Shown here: positions 1-7,478 of the stretch, piece after piece
Layout of the letters: each line of letters starts with the position of its first letter
Numbering within the stretch: position 1 is the first letter of the stretch
Source: Bacteroidales bacterium UBA3754
GTDB taxonomy: Bacteria > Bacteroidota > Bacteroidia > Bacteroidales > UBA1715
Assembly: GCA_002371705.1 (NCBI GenBank)
Contig: DFGI01000051.1
Location: forward strand, 1 to 64,000
Length of the DNA: 64,000 nucleotides
Reading direction: 5' to 3'
The notes under the pieces: model-generated
What the model was told of the DNA's origin: nothing
The model's database searches: none
Seen by the model: only the letters and a program-made list of their open reading frames with translations
Position numbers and translations under genes: made by a program

Positions 1-67
1 TAGCTCAGTTGGTTAGAGCATCTGACTGTTAATCAGAGGGTCACTGGTTCAAGTCCAGTTTTGGGAG
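1..67 (+). tRNA. tRNA-Asn (GTT), 5' end cut by window edge
   Basis: The window opens inside a tRNA. The D arm, the anticodon stem (21-25/33-37) with loop CTGTTAA giving anticodon GTT at 28-30, the T arm (43-47/55-59) and the 3' acceptor strand (60-66) with discriminator G67 are visible. The seven 5' acceptor bases lie outside the window. CCA is not encoded. Confidence 0.93.
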
Positions 68-70
68 CAA

Positions 71-99
71 GCCTCAGCAGAAATGTTGAGGCTTTTTTT
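71..99 (+). terminator. intrinsic terminator after tRNA-Asn
   Basis: GCCTCA (71-76) pairs with TGAGGC (87-92) around a 10-nt loop and is followed by a run of seven T. It ends the tRNA transcript before the aminotransferase gene. Confidence 0.85.
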
Positions 100-152
100 A
101 TGCCCATTGCTTAAAAAAACAATTTTTTCCGACCTCATTTCTAAATAATTTC

Positions 153-160
153 TACCTTTG
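153..160 (+). promoter_or_regulatory. Bacteroidetes -7 box for rocD
   Basis: TACCTTTG matches the Bacteroidetes -7 consensus TAnnTTTG and lies 44 nt before the rocD start. No clear -33 TTTG is seen; a T-rich stretch occupies that position. Confidence 0.5.
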
Positions 161-204
161 ACCTCGTTAAAACGAAGTTTAACCTATTAAATGTTTAAAT
201 AATT

Positions 205-1422
205 ATGACTCAACAAGAATACATGGACAGAGAGCTTAAGTATGGCGCTCACAACTACCATCCGCTCCCTGTAGTTTTGGCGAAAGGCGAAGGTGTATAT
301 GTTTGGGATACCGACGGCAAACGCTATTACGATTATCTGTCTGCATATTCAGCAGTAAATCAAGGACATTGCCACCCAAAAATCGTAAAGGCAATGGTTG
401 ACCAAGCACAAAAAATTTCCCTTACCTCACGTGCATTTTTCAACGATACACTTGGTGAATACGAAGAATTTGCAACTAAATTTTTCGGCTACGATAAATT
501 ACTTCCTATGAATACTGGTGCCGAAGGCGACGAAACAGCATTGAAACTTGCTCGTCGTTGGGGTGTTGTTAAGAAAGGTATTCCTAACGATGAAGTAAAA
601 ATCATCTGCTGCGAAGGAAACTTCCACGGAAGAACCATCTCTATCATATCAATGTCAATCGACCCTGAATCGTATGCGAACTACGGTCCGCTTACTCCTG
701 GTTTCATCAAAGTTCCTTACGACGATGTTGACGCTCTTGCAAAAGTTCTTGAAAAAGAAGGCGACAAAGTTGCTGGTTTCTTGGTAGAACCTATTCAAGG
801 TGAAGCTGGTGTATATGTTCCTCACGATGGTTATTTGAAAAAATGCTACGATTTGTGTAAAAAACACAACGTACTTTTCATTGCCGACGAAGTTCAGACT
901 GGTTTGGCACGTACTGGTAAAATGCTTTGCTGTGACCACGAAGGCGTTCGTCCTGACATTCTTATCTTGGGTAAGGCAATCAGTGGCGGTATGTTGCCTG
1001 TTTCGGCAGTTTTGGCTGACGACGACATTATGTTGAACATCAAACCGGGAGAACACGGTTCTACTTACGGTGGAAACCCAATTGCTGCAAAAGTTGCAAT
1101 CGCAGCTCTTTCAGTTTTGAGAGACGAAAAATTGGCAGAAAACGCTGAACGTCTTGGAAAAATCTTCCGCGACGAGTTGAATTCTTTCCAACACCCAATG
1201 AAGAAATTGGTTCGTGGTAAAGGTTTGTTGAACGCCGTTATTATTGAACCACACAACGGAAAGAAAGCTTGGGATTTCTGCTTGGCATTGCGCGACAACG
1301 GATTGTTGGCAAAACCAACTCACGAACACATCATCCGTTTTGCTCCTCCACTTGTTATCAACGAGGAACAACTTCGCGATAGTATCGAAATCATTAAGAA
1401 AACATTCAAACAATTTGAATAA
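205..1422 (+). CDS. rocD: ornithine--oxo-acid aminotransferase
   Basis: 405-residue PLP-dependent class III aminotransferase. It should transfer the delta-amino group of ornithine to 2-oxoglutarate, giving glutamate semialdehyde, which links arginine/ornithine and proline metabolism in the cytoplasm. The N-terminal [13 protein letters not shown] block, the [16 protein letters not shown] phosphate-binding region and the [15 protein letters not shown] segment, with the probable PLP lysine at K257, are typical of ornithine aminotransferase rather than acetylornithine aminotransferase. Length is usual for the family. The gene is a single transcription unit: its own -7 box lies upstream and a strong hairpin terminator follows the stop codon. 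Confidence 0.93.
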   Translation: MTQQEYMDRELKYGAHNYHPLPVVLAKGEGVYVWDTDGKRYYDYLSAYSAVNQGHCHPKIVKAMVDQAQKISLTSRAFFNDTLGEYEEFATKFFGYDKLLPMNTGAEGDETALKLARRWGVVKKGIPNDEVKIICCEGNFHGRTISIISMSIDPESYANYGPLTPGFIKVPYDDVDALAKVLEKEGDKVAGFLVEPIQGEAGVYVPHDGYLKKCYDLCKKHNVLFIADEVQTGLARTGKMLCCDHEGVRPDILILGKAISGGMLPVSAVLADDDIMLNIKPGEHGSTYGGNPIAAKVAIAALSVLRDEKLAENAERLGKIFRDELNSFQHPMKKLVRGKGLLNAVIIEPHNGKKAWDFCLALRDNGLLAKPTHEHIIRFAPPLVINEEQLRDSIEIIKKTFKQFE

Positions 1423-1425
1423 CAG

Positions 1426-1455
1426 AAAAGAGGACCATTTGGTCCTCTTTTTTTT
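1426..1455 (+). terminator. intrinsic terminator after rocD
   Basis: AGAGGACC/GGTCCTCT stem with loop ATTT, extended by A/T pairs and followed by a run of T. It begins just after the rocD stop codon. Confidence 0.9.
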
Positions 1456-1524
1456 GCTTAAACTGTATGCGATAGATTCCTTGCCTCGCGGTGCTTTTTT
1501 ATGTAAGGTTTTCTTTTTTTTATT

Positions 1525-1593
1525 TACCTCAATTTTTCCAAATAAAATACCTCAATTTTTCCAAGTGAAATACCTCAATTTTTCCAAGTAGCT
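1525..1593. repeat. three-copy 23-bp tandem repeat
   Basis: Units at 1525-1547, 1548-1570 and 1571-1593. The first 17 bases of each unit, TACCTCAATTTTTCCAA, are identical; the last 6 vary. There are no spacers between units, so it is not a CRISPR array. The array ends at the -33 element of the next gene's promoter. Read on the minus strand its core is TTGGAAAAATTGAG, which fits the consensus TTGRAAAnnTTGRG also seen in the array at 62307-62404. Confidence 0.95.
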
Positions 1594-1622
1594 TTTGTAA
1601 TTATCTGAAATTTGTATATTTG
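1594..1622 (+). promoter_or_regulatory. promoter of the AAA/DUF4143 gene
   Basis: TTTG (1594-1597), 17-nt spacer, TATATTTG (1615-1622): a full Bacteroidetes -33/-7 promoter. It lies directly against the end of the 23-bp repeat array and sets the gene start at the ATG at 1645. Confidence 0.75.
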
Positions 1623-1644
1623 CGATAATTTTAAGAATAGAAAA

Positions 1645-2937
1645 ATGGAATACTTAAAACGAGTAGCAGATATAGAATTGCATGACCGACTGGAAGCGAT
1701 GGGTGCCGTTTTGATAAAAGGTCCAAAGTGGTGTGGGAAAACCACCACCGCTGAACAACAGGCAAAAAGTGTGATACGCTTGCAAGATCCCGACAAACGT
1801 GTCGAATATCTTGCGACAGGGCAAACAACACCAAGTGTATTGCTCCGTGGCGAAGCCCCGCGTTTGATTGATGAATGGCAAGACATACCATTGATTTGGG
1901 ATGCTGTGCGAATGGAAGTGGACCGACGTTCGCAAACTGGACAATTTATCTTGACGGGATCCAATGCAATTGACACAACTCAAATTTTCCACTCTGGTAC
2001 AGGCAGAATTTCACAAATGAATATGCTGCCCATGAGTCTTTGGGAATCCGGAGAATCTACTGGCGAAGTAAGCTTGCAATCGTTGTTTGACAATCCACAA
2101 AATGATGTGGAAGCAATTTCCAAGATGGAAATAAAGGATTTGATTTTTGCCGCATGTCGTGGTGGATGGCCTGCTTCGCTCAGTGCCACGACTGAAAAAT
2201 CAAAACTATTAACTGCTTATGATTATGTTCGCTCAATCTGTGAAACAGATATTTCTCGCATTGACGGCACTAAACGAAATCCCAAATTAACGCAATCTAT
2301 TTTACGTTCGTATGCACGCAACATTTCCACTTTAGCAAAAACAACTTCCATATTGGCAGATGTTACCGCTTCTGATAAAATGGAATGTTCACGTACTACA
2401 TTCGATGATTACATTGTGGCATTGGAACGTTTGTTTGTAATTCAAGATGTAGATGCGTGGTGTCCCGCTATTCGTAGTAAAACGGTGTTACGGAGTGGAC
2501 CCAAACGTAGTTTTTGCGACCCGTCAGTAGCCGTGGCCGCTTTAGGTCTTACTCCAGACGCTCTTCAAATGCAATTAAAAACATTTGGATTTATATTTGA
2601 ACAAATGTGTATTCGTGATTTACGGGCATATACTCAAAACGATTTCTTTTCGGATATTTCATATTACCACGACAGGTATGGTTTGGAAGCCGACATAGTG
2701 CTTCATCTAAACGATGGCAGATATGCGTTGATAGAATGCAAATTAGGCAGTATCGAAATTGACGAAGGAGCAAAGCATTTGTTGGAAATCTCTCGATTAA
2801 TTACCGAACATAATAATATAGAAAAACAAATTCCTATTCGAGAACCCGATGTAATGATAATTTTAACAGGAGGACAATATGGCTATCGTCGTCCTGATGG
2901 TGTGTTTGTGATACCACTTGCGTGTCTCAAAAATTAA
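1645..2937 (+). CDS. AAA_14 ATPase with DUF4143 (PD-(D/E)xK-like) domain
   Basis: 430 residues. Walker A GPKWCGKTT (26-34), Walker B-like RLIDEWQ (73-79) and a sensor-like ILTGSNA segment (102-108) define the ATPase domain. The C-terminal DUF4143 part contains D350 followed by E364-C-K366 (ALIECKLG), matching the D...ExK pattern of the restriction-endonuclease-like fold. The family is abundant and mobile in Bacteroidales and spirochaetes, but its biological role is not established. The ATG at 1645 is preferred because the promoter overlaps any start further upstream. A 23-bp tandem repeat lies immediately upstream. No partner toxin, antitoxin or methylase is adjacent. Nuclease activity is inferred from the motif only. 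Confidence 0.85.
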   Translation: MEYLKRVADIELHDRLEAMGAVLIKGPKWCGKTTTAEQQAKSVIRLQDPDKRVEYLATGQTTPSVLLRGEAPRLIDEWQDIPLIWDAVRMEVDRRSQTGQFILTGSNAIDTTQIFHSGTGRISQMNMLPMSLWESGESTGEVSLQSLFDNPQNDVEAISKMEIKDLIFAACRGGWPASLSATTEKSKLLTAYDYVRSICETDISRIDGTKRNPKLTQSILRSYARNISTLAKTTSILADVTASDKMECSRTTFDDYIVALERLFVIQDVDAWCPAIRSKTVLRSGPKRSFCDPSVAVAALGLTPDALQMQLKTFGFIFEQMCIRDLRAYTQNDFFSDISYYHDRYGLEADIVLHLNDGRYALIECKLGSIEIDEGAKHLLEISRLITEHNNIEKQIPIREPDVMIILTGGQYGYRRPDGVFVIPLACLKN

Positions 2938-2963
2938 GGTGGAATTGTAGGCATTCAGCATTA

Positions 2964-3254
2964 TTACACCACCACCACATTTTTAATCTCAGCAATATCT
3001 GCTTTGATTTGGGCAATGTCTGCCGAAAGCTGGCGGAAATCGGCGGATGTGTCGTCTTGCACCAAGGCGGAAACAGGAACTTTTAGAATTTGGGCTATCT
3101 GAAGCAGACGGTTGAAAGACACGTCTGTTATTCCTCTTTCAATTCGCGAATAAGATACATTTGTAATATTCAATTCAAAGGCAACATCCTCCTGTGTAAG
3201 ATGTTGTGCACGGCGAAACGCCGAAATATTCTTCCCTAACTGAATTAAATCCAT
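2964..3254 (-). CDS. XRE-family helix-turn-helix regulator
   Basis: 96 residues. The N-terminal 60 residues form a Cro/C1-type HTH (LGKNISAFRRAQHLTQEDVA, then SYSRIERGITDVSFNRLLQI), and the C-terminus is a short heptad-like helix (LSADIAQIKADIAEIKN) likely used for dimerization. It is probably a DNA-binding transcriptional regulator of unknown target. It is convergent with the ATPase gene (26-bp gap). The -7 box TAAATTTG lies only 5 nt upstream of the ATG, so the mRNA is probably leaderless. It could regulate the accessory island, but no operator can be assigned. Confidence 0.85.
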   Translation of the reverse strand: MDLIQLGKNISAFRRAQHLTQEDVAFELNITNVSYSRIERGITDVSFNRLLQIAQILKVPVSALVQDDTSADFRQLSADIAQIKADIAEIKNVVVV

Positions 3255-3259
3255 ATTTA

Positions 3260-3267
3260 CAAATTTA
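3260..3267 (-). promoter_or_regulatory. -7 box for the XRE gene
   Basis: On the minus strand TAAATTTG (TAnnTTTG) ends 5 nt before the ATG of the XRE gene. No good -33 element is seen. Confidence 0.45.
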
Positions 3268-3388
3268 AAATTGTCTGCCGAATTGCTTTTATAATGAGAT
3301 TTTTAAAAATTATCATTTTATGTTAAAACCCCTTGCGTTTTTAATTTTTAACTACTATTTTTGGGCATTAAAGTTTAAAATTATTTCT

Positions 3389-3559
3389 ATGAAAAAAATC
3401 TTTGGAATAATCCTAACAGCATTAGCAACCATTGCAATTTGTTGTGCTTTTTGTCAAGGTGGACCAACTGCACAATGCAAAGATGGCACGTATAGTTATA
3501 GCAAAACTCATCAAGGAACTTGTTCGCATCATGGTGGAGTGGCGGTTTGGTATAAATGA
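3389..3559 (+). CDS. small secreted DUF3761 protein
   Basis: 56 residues. The start at 3389 (MKKIFGIILTALATIAICC) gives a proper signal peptide; an earlier in-frame start at 3320 adds only an A+T-rich leader. The mature part, with Cys, the CKDGTYSYSKT segment and GTCSHHGGVAVWY, matches the DUF3761 family, small exported proteins of unknown function often found in accessory regions. Two cysteines and the HH pair are conserved in the family. The next gene begins 11 nt downstream, suggesting co-transcription. No function is claimed. Confidence 0.75.
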   Translation: MKKIFGIILTALATIAICCAFCQGGPTAQCKDGTYSYSKTHQGTCSHHGGVAVWYK

Positions 3560-3570
3560 AATTGTAAAAT

Positions 3571-4200
3571 ATGAATTTTAGAACGAAAAAAAGAAATAAT
3601 GGCTATGCTCTCACGGGTCTTTTTGATAAAGACCAGAAAGGTGTGTTTTGCGAACTTGATCACTACGGACATATAAACTTTGTAACTTCTAAAGTTTGTT
3701 TTGCCGTTCCTGCGTTTTATGAAGGTGAAAACGTAGTTGAACTCTCAGGGCACATATTTGAAGAATGTTCAGATATGGAAATAATCATTATTCCCAAAAC
3801 TGTAAAAACGATCCATTGGAACGGAATCCATCCTCATTTAAATCAGATAATTGTTGATGACGAAAATCCTTATTTTCAATCAATTGATGGTGTTCTATAC
3901 ACAAAGAAAGGCTACAACAGAGATGGTAAACATGTTGCAAACAATTGGAGGGAACTTGTCGCTTATCCAACACAGAAAGGCGATTCTTATAGAATAATTG
4001 AGGGTACAACAAAATTGTGTTATGCATGCTTTAAATATACAAGCATCTCAACCCTTTTTGTTCCTAAATCAGTAAAAGAAATAGAATTTAATGCGTTCTA
4101 TGAGTGTAGAAATTTAAATGTATTAAGAATTCCAAAAGATTGTGAAGTAAAAAAAGGTAAGAAAAGTTCTCACTACTATACGGAATTTGTAAAAGATTAA
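3571..4200 (+). CDS. leucine-rich repeat (BspA/LRR_5-type) protein
   Basis: 209 residues. LRR_5-like units are visible: IFEECSDMEIIIIPKTVKTI, the later CYACFKYTSISTLFVPKSVK and the AFYECRNLNVLRIPKDCE unit. Between them is an ID-GVLYTKKG segment typical of BspA-like repeats. There is no signal peptide, so the protein is probably cytoplasmic, unlike secreted BspA adhesins. It lies 11 nt after the DUF3761 gene. Repeat proteins of this kind usually act in protein-protein contacts; the partner is unknown. Confidence 0.75.
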   Translation: MNFRTKKRNNGYALTGLFDKDQKGVFCELDHYGHINFVTSKVCFAVPAFYEGENVVELSGHIFEECSDMEIIIIPKTVKTIHWNGIHPHLNQIIVDDENPYFQSIDGVLYTKKGYNRDGKHVANNWRELVAYPTQKGDSYRIIEGTTKLCYACFKYTSISTLFVPKSVKEIEFNAFYECRNLNVLRIPKDCEVKKGKKSSHYYTEFVKD

Positions 4201-4228
4201 AGTTTCAGCATTTTATTTACGTTAAAGA

Positions 4229-4633
4229 ATGGAAATACTTGGAGCAGCAAAACTATTATCACAAGTGAGCGGATTAGGCATGATTACGTCATTAGTGCTT
4301 GTGAGAAATACAAAAAATCTCAACATCTATAATAGCGAATTTTGGAAAGAATTTGCAAGAAGATGTGGAGTAAAGTATTATTCATTTGACCCAGATCTTC
4401 CCCCTGAAGTTACAATTTGCGGATATGATTTGTTTAAGTTGACTAAAGGCAATCTAAAAGTTGTTTACAACTACGAATTAAAAAAGGATAAGAAAAAAAT
4501 CTTTTTTTGTGAAATATTACCTTTTCTATTAATAGAACTAATCAATTTCTTTTTGGTCTCTCTTTTGGTAATATTGGTGCTAGACGGTACAATATCAACA
4601 ATATTCGTTGTTATTAGTTTATTTTTTGAATAA
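4229..4633 (+). CDS. hypothetical protein with C-terminal membrane helices
   Basis: 134 residues, not recognised. The N-terminal 90 residues are soluble in character (NSEFWKEFARRCGVKYYSF), followed by a lysine-rich stretch (ELKKDKKK) and two closely spaced hydrophobic segments (ILPFLLIELINFFLVSLLVI and ISTIFVVISLFF) that could form a hairpin in the inner membrane. It is the last gene of the accessory island, 28 nt after the LRR gene. Composition is very A+T-rich, in keeping with acquired DNA. Confidence 0.55.
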   Translation: MEILGAAKLLSQVSGLGMITSLVLVRNTKNLNIYNSEFWKEFARRCGVKYYSFDPDLPPEVTICGYDLFKLTKGNLKVVYNYELKKDKKKIFFCEILPFLLIELINFFLVSLLVILVLDGTISTIFVVISLFFE

Positions 4634-4831
4634 AGACCAATTTCTTTACTATACGAATTTGGCATCACCATTATAAAACGAGTAAAATAATCGTTTCTTA
4701 CAAATCTTTTATCTGTAAAACAATGTCTTGTAAAACATTGTTTAGCATTCGTGTGGTAAAGATGGTTGAGTAGTTTTGAACCTTCAAATTCAAGTTTTTT
4801 TATCAATCTTGCATATTTTTTTGCTTGAGTA

Positions 4832-4861
4832 TTTGTACAAAAATAAAAAAATGTATATTTG
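4832..4861 (+). promoter_or_regulatory. promoter of tRNA-Gln
   Basis: TTTG (4832-4835), 18-nt spacer, TATATTTG (4854-4861), 19 nt upstream of the mature tRNA 5' end. The 247-bp stretch 4634-4880 holds this promoter and a 9-bp inverted repeat (AAACAATGT 4718-4726 / ACATTGTTT 4735-4743); nothing else convincing is seen there. Confidence 0.7.
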
Positions 4862-4880
4862 CACACCCGTTTGGGTGGAC

Positions 4881-4951
4881 TGTCGTATGGTGTAATGGCA
4901 GCACAACTGGTTTTGGTCCAGTTAGTCGAGGTTCGAATCCTTGTACGACAA
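4881..4951 (+). tRNA. tRNA-Gln (TTG)
   Basis: Full cloverleaf: acceptor TGTCGTA (4881-4887) with TACGACA (4944-4950) and discriminator A4951; anticodon stem ACTGG/CCAGT with loop TTTTGGT, anticodon TTG (4913-4915); T arm with GTTCGAATC. CCA is not encoded. Confidence 0.95.
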
Positions 4952-4962
4952 CAACTATTCAA

Positions 4963-4997
4963 AGCAACTTATTAGTAATCAATAAGTTGCTTTTTTA
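4963..4997 (+). terminator. intrinsic terminator after tRNA-Gln
   Basis: AGCAACTTATT (4963-4973) pairs with AATAAGTTGCT (4981-4991), followed by a T run. Confidence 0.85.
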
Positions 4998-5123
4998 TTA
5001 TACAACGAACTCCCCCACACTCCCACAACAACGGTTTCGGCAGTGATAATCTGTTGATAAGTTTGTTACTTGAATTTCCATAGAGAATTTTTTAATTCAA
5101 TACTTTTCGTTATTATTGCAATA

Positions 5124-7475
5124 ATGAAACGGATTATAACTATAGTATTAGGAGTGGTGCTCGCCAGCTATGCGGCGCTTGCTCAAGTTGATTCAACGCG
5201 AATCAAGGAAGTTGAATCATATCTTCAAAAAGCAAAGGATTTTTACGCAACAGGGAAAGTGGATTCTATCTTCCATTATTATGATGTTGCCCAGAAAAAA
5301 GCTGAGGAATATGAATTGCACGCCCAGTCGGCGAACGCATACCGCGAAGTGGCGAAGCTCTACTTAATGATGAGTTCCGCCGATTCGGCGCTTGTGTATT
5401 TCAACAAAGCGGCAACCATTGCGCGCAAGGGGAATGCGTGGAAGGAACTGAATATGGCGCTGTGCCAAGTCGCAAACCTTACCCGTATGTATTCGGGGAA
5501 AAACCAAGAGGCGTTACAATATTCTAAAGAAGCCATTGAAGCTGGTCAAAAGGCAAACTACATGCGTGGTGTTGCCGTGGCAAACATGCAGGCCGGTAAC
5601 GCCTACAACGAATTGGCCCGTTACGAAGAAGCCCTACAGAGCTATCAGGAAGCTGGACGCGTGTTCCACGACGGTGGGTTTGAAAACGATGTGGCAAATG
5701 CCTGGCAAAATATAGCGTCGGTGTATTACCAACTGGAAAAATTCAACGAATCAATTGAATACCATAGAAAAAGTATGGAGGTGTTCAAAAACAGCGGAAA
5801 CACAACGCAGTACGCACAAGAATTGATGAACATCGGTGCTATTTATTCGGGGCACAACCGAAAAGGCGTGAAACGTGCCATATCCAATATGGATTCAATG
5901 TTTTACTATTTTAACGAAGCTTTGACTCTCTGCGAGGAAATGAAAGACACCGCCAACATAGTGAAATGTCGTATGAACATTGGTATTGGCTACTATATGA
6001 CGGGCGATTTCAACCAGTCGAAAAAATATTTCGACTCTGTGTATAAAATTGCGTTAGCGAAAAACATGGTTGCCGACATCATCAGCATTGAAAACGGATA
6101 CGCGTTGCTGTACCACAAAATGGGCAACTACGAAAAAGCCCGTGAATATTTCCTTAAGGAACTGCCACGAATTCAAGCCGGCGAATACAAGGAAAAAGAA
6201 TTTATGTGGTATTGGGACTACGCCAGCACATTGGATTCCTTGCACGACTATGAAGGAGCACTGCGGTCGTACGAAAAATATGTGGAATTATACGACACGC
6301 TGCGTGCAGCCGATGCGGCAAAACAGATGAATTTGCTGTCGGTGCGCTACGGTTCTGAGTTGAAGGACCAGGAAATCGCAGCGGCTAAAGAACGCCAGGA
6401 ACTTATGAGCCGCGAGCAGGACGCTTTGCGGAAGCGATTCCTGATTATGGTGGGAGCCTCAATCATCATTGCAATATTCCTGATTTTCGTGGTTTACTTG
6501 TTGGTTCAAGTCCGTAAATCGAACGTGAAACTTGCCGAACAAAACGATAAGATTAACAAACAGAACATAGAAATCGAACGGCAACGTGACGAGGTTACCG
6601 CACAGAAGGAACAAATCGAGATACAACAACAGAACATCTTGGACAGTATCCACTATGCAAGCCGAATTCAAACAGCCATATTGCCACGACCGGAATTGGT
6701 GGAGGATTTGTTCCACGACCATCGATTCATCTTGTTCAAACCTCGTGATATTGTAAGCGGTGACTATTATTGGATAGGTAAGAAAGCTCAATGGAAAATC
6801 GCTGTTGCCGCCGACTGTACTGGCCACGGCGTGCCGGGAGCATTCATGAGTATGTTGGGAACCGCATTCTTGAACGAAATCATCAACGACCCAACTATGC
6901 CCGACATCCACGCAGGCGAAATTCTTAACAAACTTCGTGAAAATATCATCAAGGCTTTGAAACAAACAGGCGCCGCCGGCGAACAAAAAGACGGTATGGA
7001 CTTGGCTATGTGGATGTTCGACGAAGAAACCCGACAATTACGTTTTGCTGGAGCAAACAACCCGCTGATTCTTGTCCGTAAAGATTTTATTGAAGGGGAA
7101 GTGCCAGAAGATGACCGCGTGAAAATTCAGGAATTTGTTTCAGAAACAAACGGGGAAACATACCACATTATTCAAGTGGCAGGAGGAAAGCAACCAATTG
7201 CAATCTATCCAGAAATGGTTCCATTCGAGGAATACTGCATAACTTTGAAACCAGGCGATACACTCTACACGTTCTCCGATGGTTTCCAAGACCAATTCGG
7301 TGGCGAAAAGGGCAAGAAGTTTATGATTAAACGTTTGAAACAAGTTTTTGTAAATATATATGAGTCGCCAATGAGCGAACAGCGTGAACTGTTAGACCAC
7401 GAGTTGGTTGATTGGATTGAAAAAGGTAACACTGAACAAGTTGACGACGTTTTGGTAATTGGTTATAGAGTTTAG
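5124..7475 (+). CDS. TPR / SpoIIE-type PP2C serine phosphatase, membrane bound
   Basis: 783 residues. The signal peptide MKRIITIVLGVVLASYAALA supports the start at 5124 rather than 5070. A periplasmic tetratricopeptide array (about residues 25-420, motifs such as ARYEEALQSYQEAG) is followed by one transmembrane helix (about 438-462), a coiled coil rich in Q/E/K (470-520) and a C-terminal SpoIIE-like PP2C domain (about 525-783; SGDYYW, AAADCTGHGVPGAFMSM, DGMDLAMW, LYTFSDGFQDQFGG). The layout implies that a periplasmic signal sensed by TPRs controls a cytoplasmic Mn/Mg-dependent Ser/Thr phosphatase, classically acting on an anti-sigma-factor antagonist. No STAS or HPK partner is adjacent. Only 3 bp separate it from murF-alr. 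Confidence 0.85.
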   Translation: MKRIITIVLGVVLASYAALAQVDSTRIKEVESYLQKAKDFYATGKVDSIFHYYDVAQKKAEEYELHAQSANAYREVAKLYLMMSSADSALVYFNKAATIARKGNAWKELNMALCQVANLTRMYSGKNQEALQYSKEAIEAGQKANYMRGVAVANMQAGNAYNELARYEEALQSYQEAGRVFHDGGFENDVANAWQNIASVYYQLEKFNESIEYHRKSMEVFKNSGNTTQYAQELMNIGAIYSGHNRKGVKRAISNMDSMFYYFNEALTLCEEMKDTANIVKCRMNIGIGYYMTGDFNQSKKYFDSVYKIALAKNMVADIISIENGYALLYHKMGNYEKAREYFLKELPRIQAGEYKEKEFMWYWDYASTLDSLHDYEGALRSYEKYVELYDTLRAADAAKQMNLLSVRYGSELKDQEIAAAKERQELMSREQDALRKRFLIMVGASIIIAIFLIFVVYLLVQVRKSNVKLAEQNDKINKQNIEIERQRDEVTAQKEQIEIQQQNILDSIHYASRIQTAILPRPELVEDLFHDHRFILFKPRDIVSGDYYWIGKKAQWKIAVAADCTGHGVPGAFMSMLGTAFLNEIINDPTMPDIHAGEILNKLRENIIKALKQTGAAGEQKDGMDLAMWMFDEETRQLRFAGANNPLILVRKDFIEGEVPEDDRVKIQEFVSETNGETYHIIQVAGGKQPIAIYPEMVPFEEYCITLKPGDTLYTFSDGFQDQFGGEKGKKFMIKRLKQVFVNIYESPMSEQRELLDHELVDWIEKGNTEQVDDVLVIGYRV

Positions 7476-7478
7476 GTT

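Noticed and set aside
1525..1593. CRISPR array
   Set aside because: The repeats are directly adjacent with no spacers, units are only 23 bp and no cas genes are present. Same for 62307-62404.
4471..4962. 163-residue minus-strand frame across the tRNA-Gln region (segment KKYARLIKKLEFEGSKLLNH)
   Set aside because: It runs through the tRNA gene and into the antisense of the 4229 gene. The middle looks protein-like, so a decayed gene at 4634-4850 is possible, but I recognise no family and see no start site.
1..4997. Integrated element between tRNA-Asn and tRNA-Gln
   Set aside because: No integrase, no direct repeat of a tRNA 3' end and rocD lies in between; the 1456-4633 genes look accessory but no element borders can be shown.
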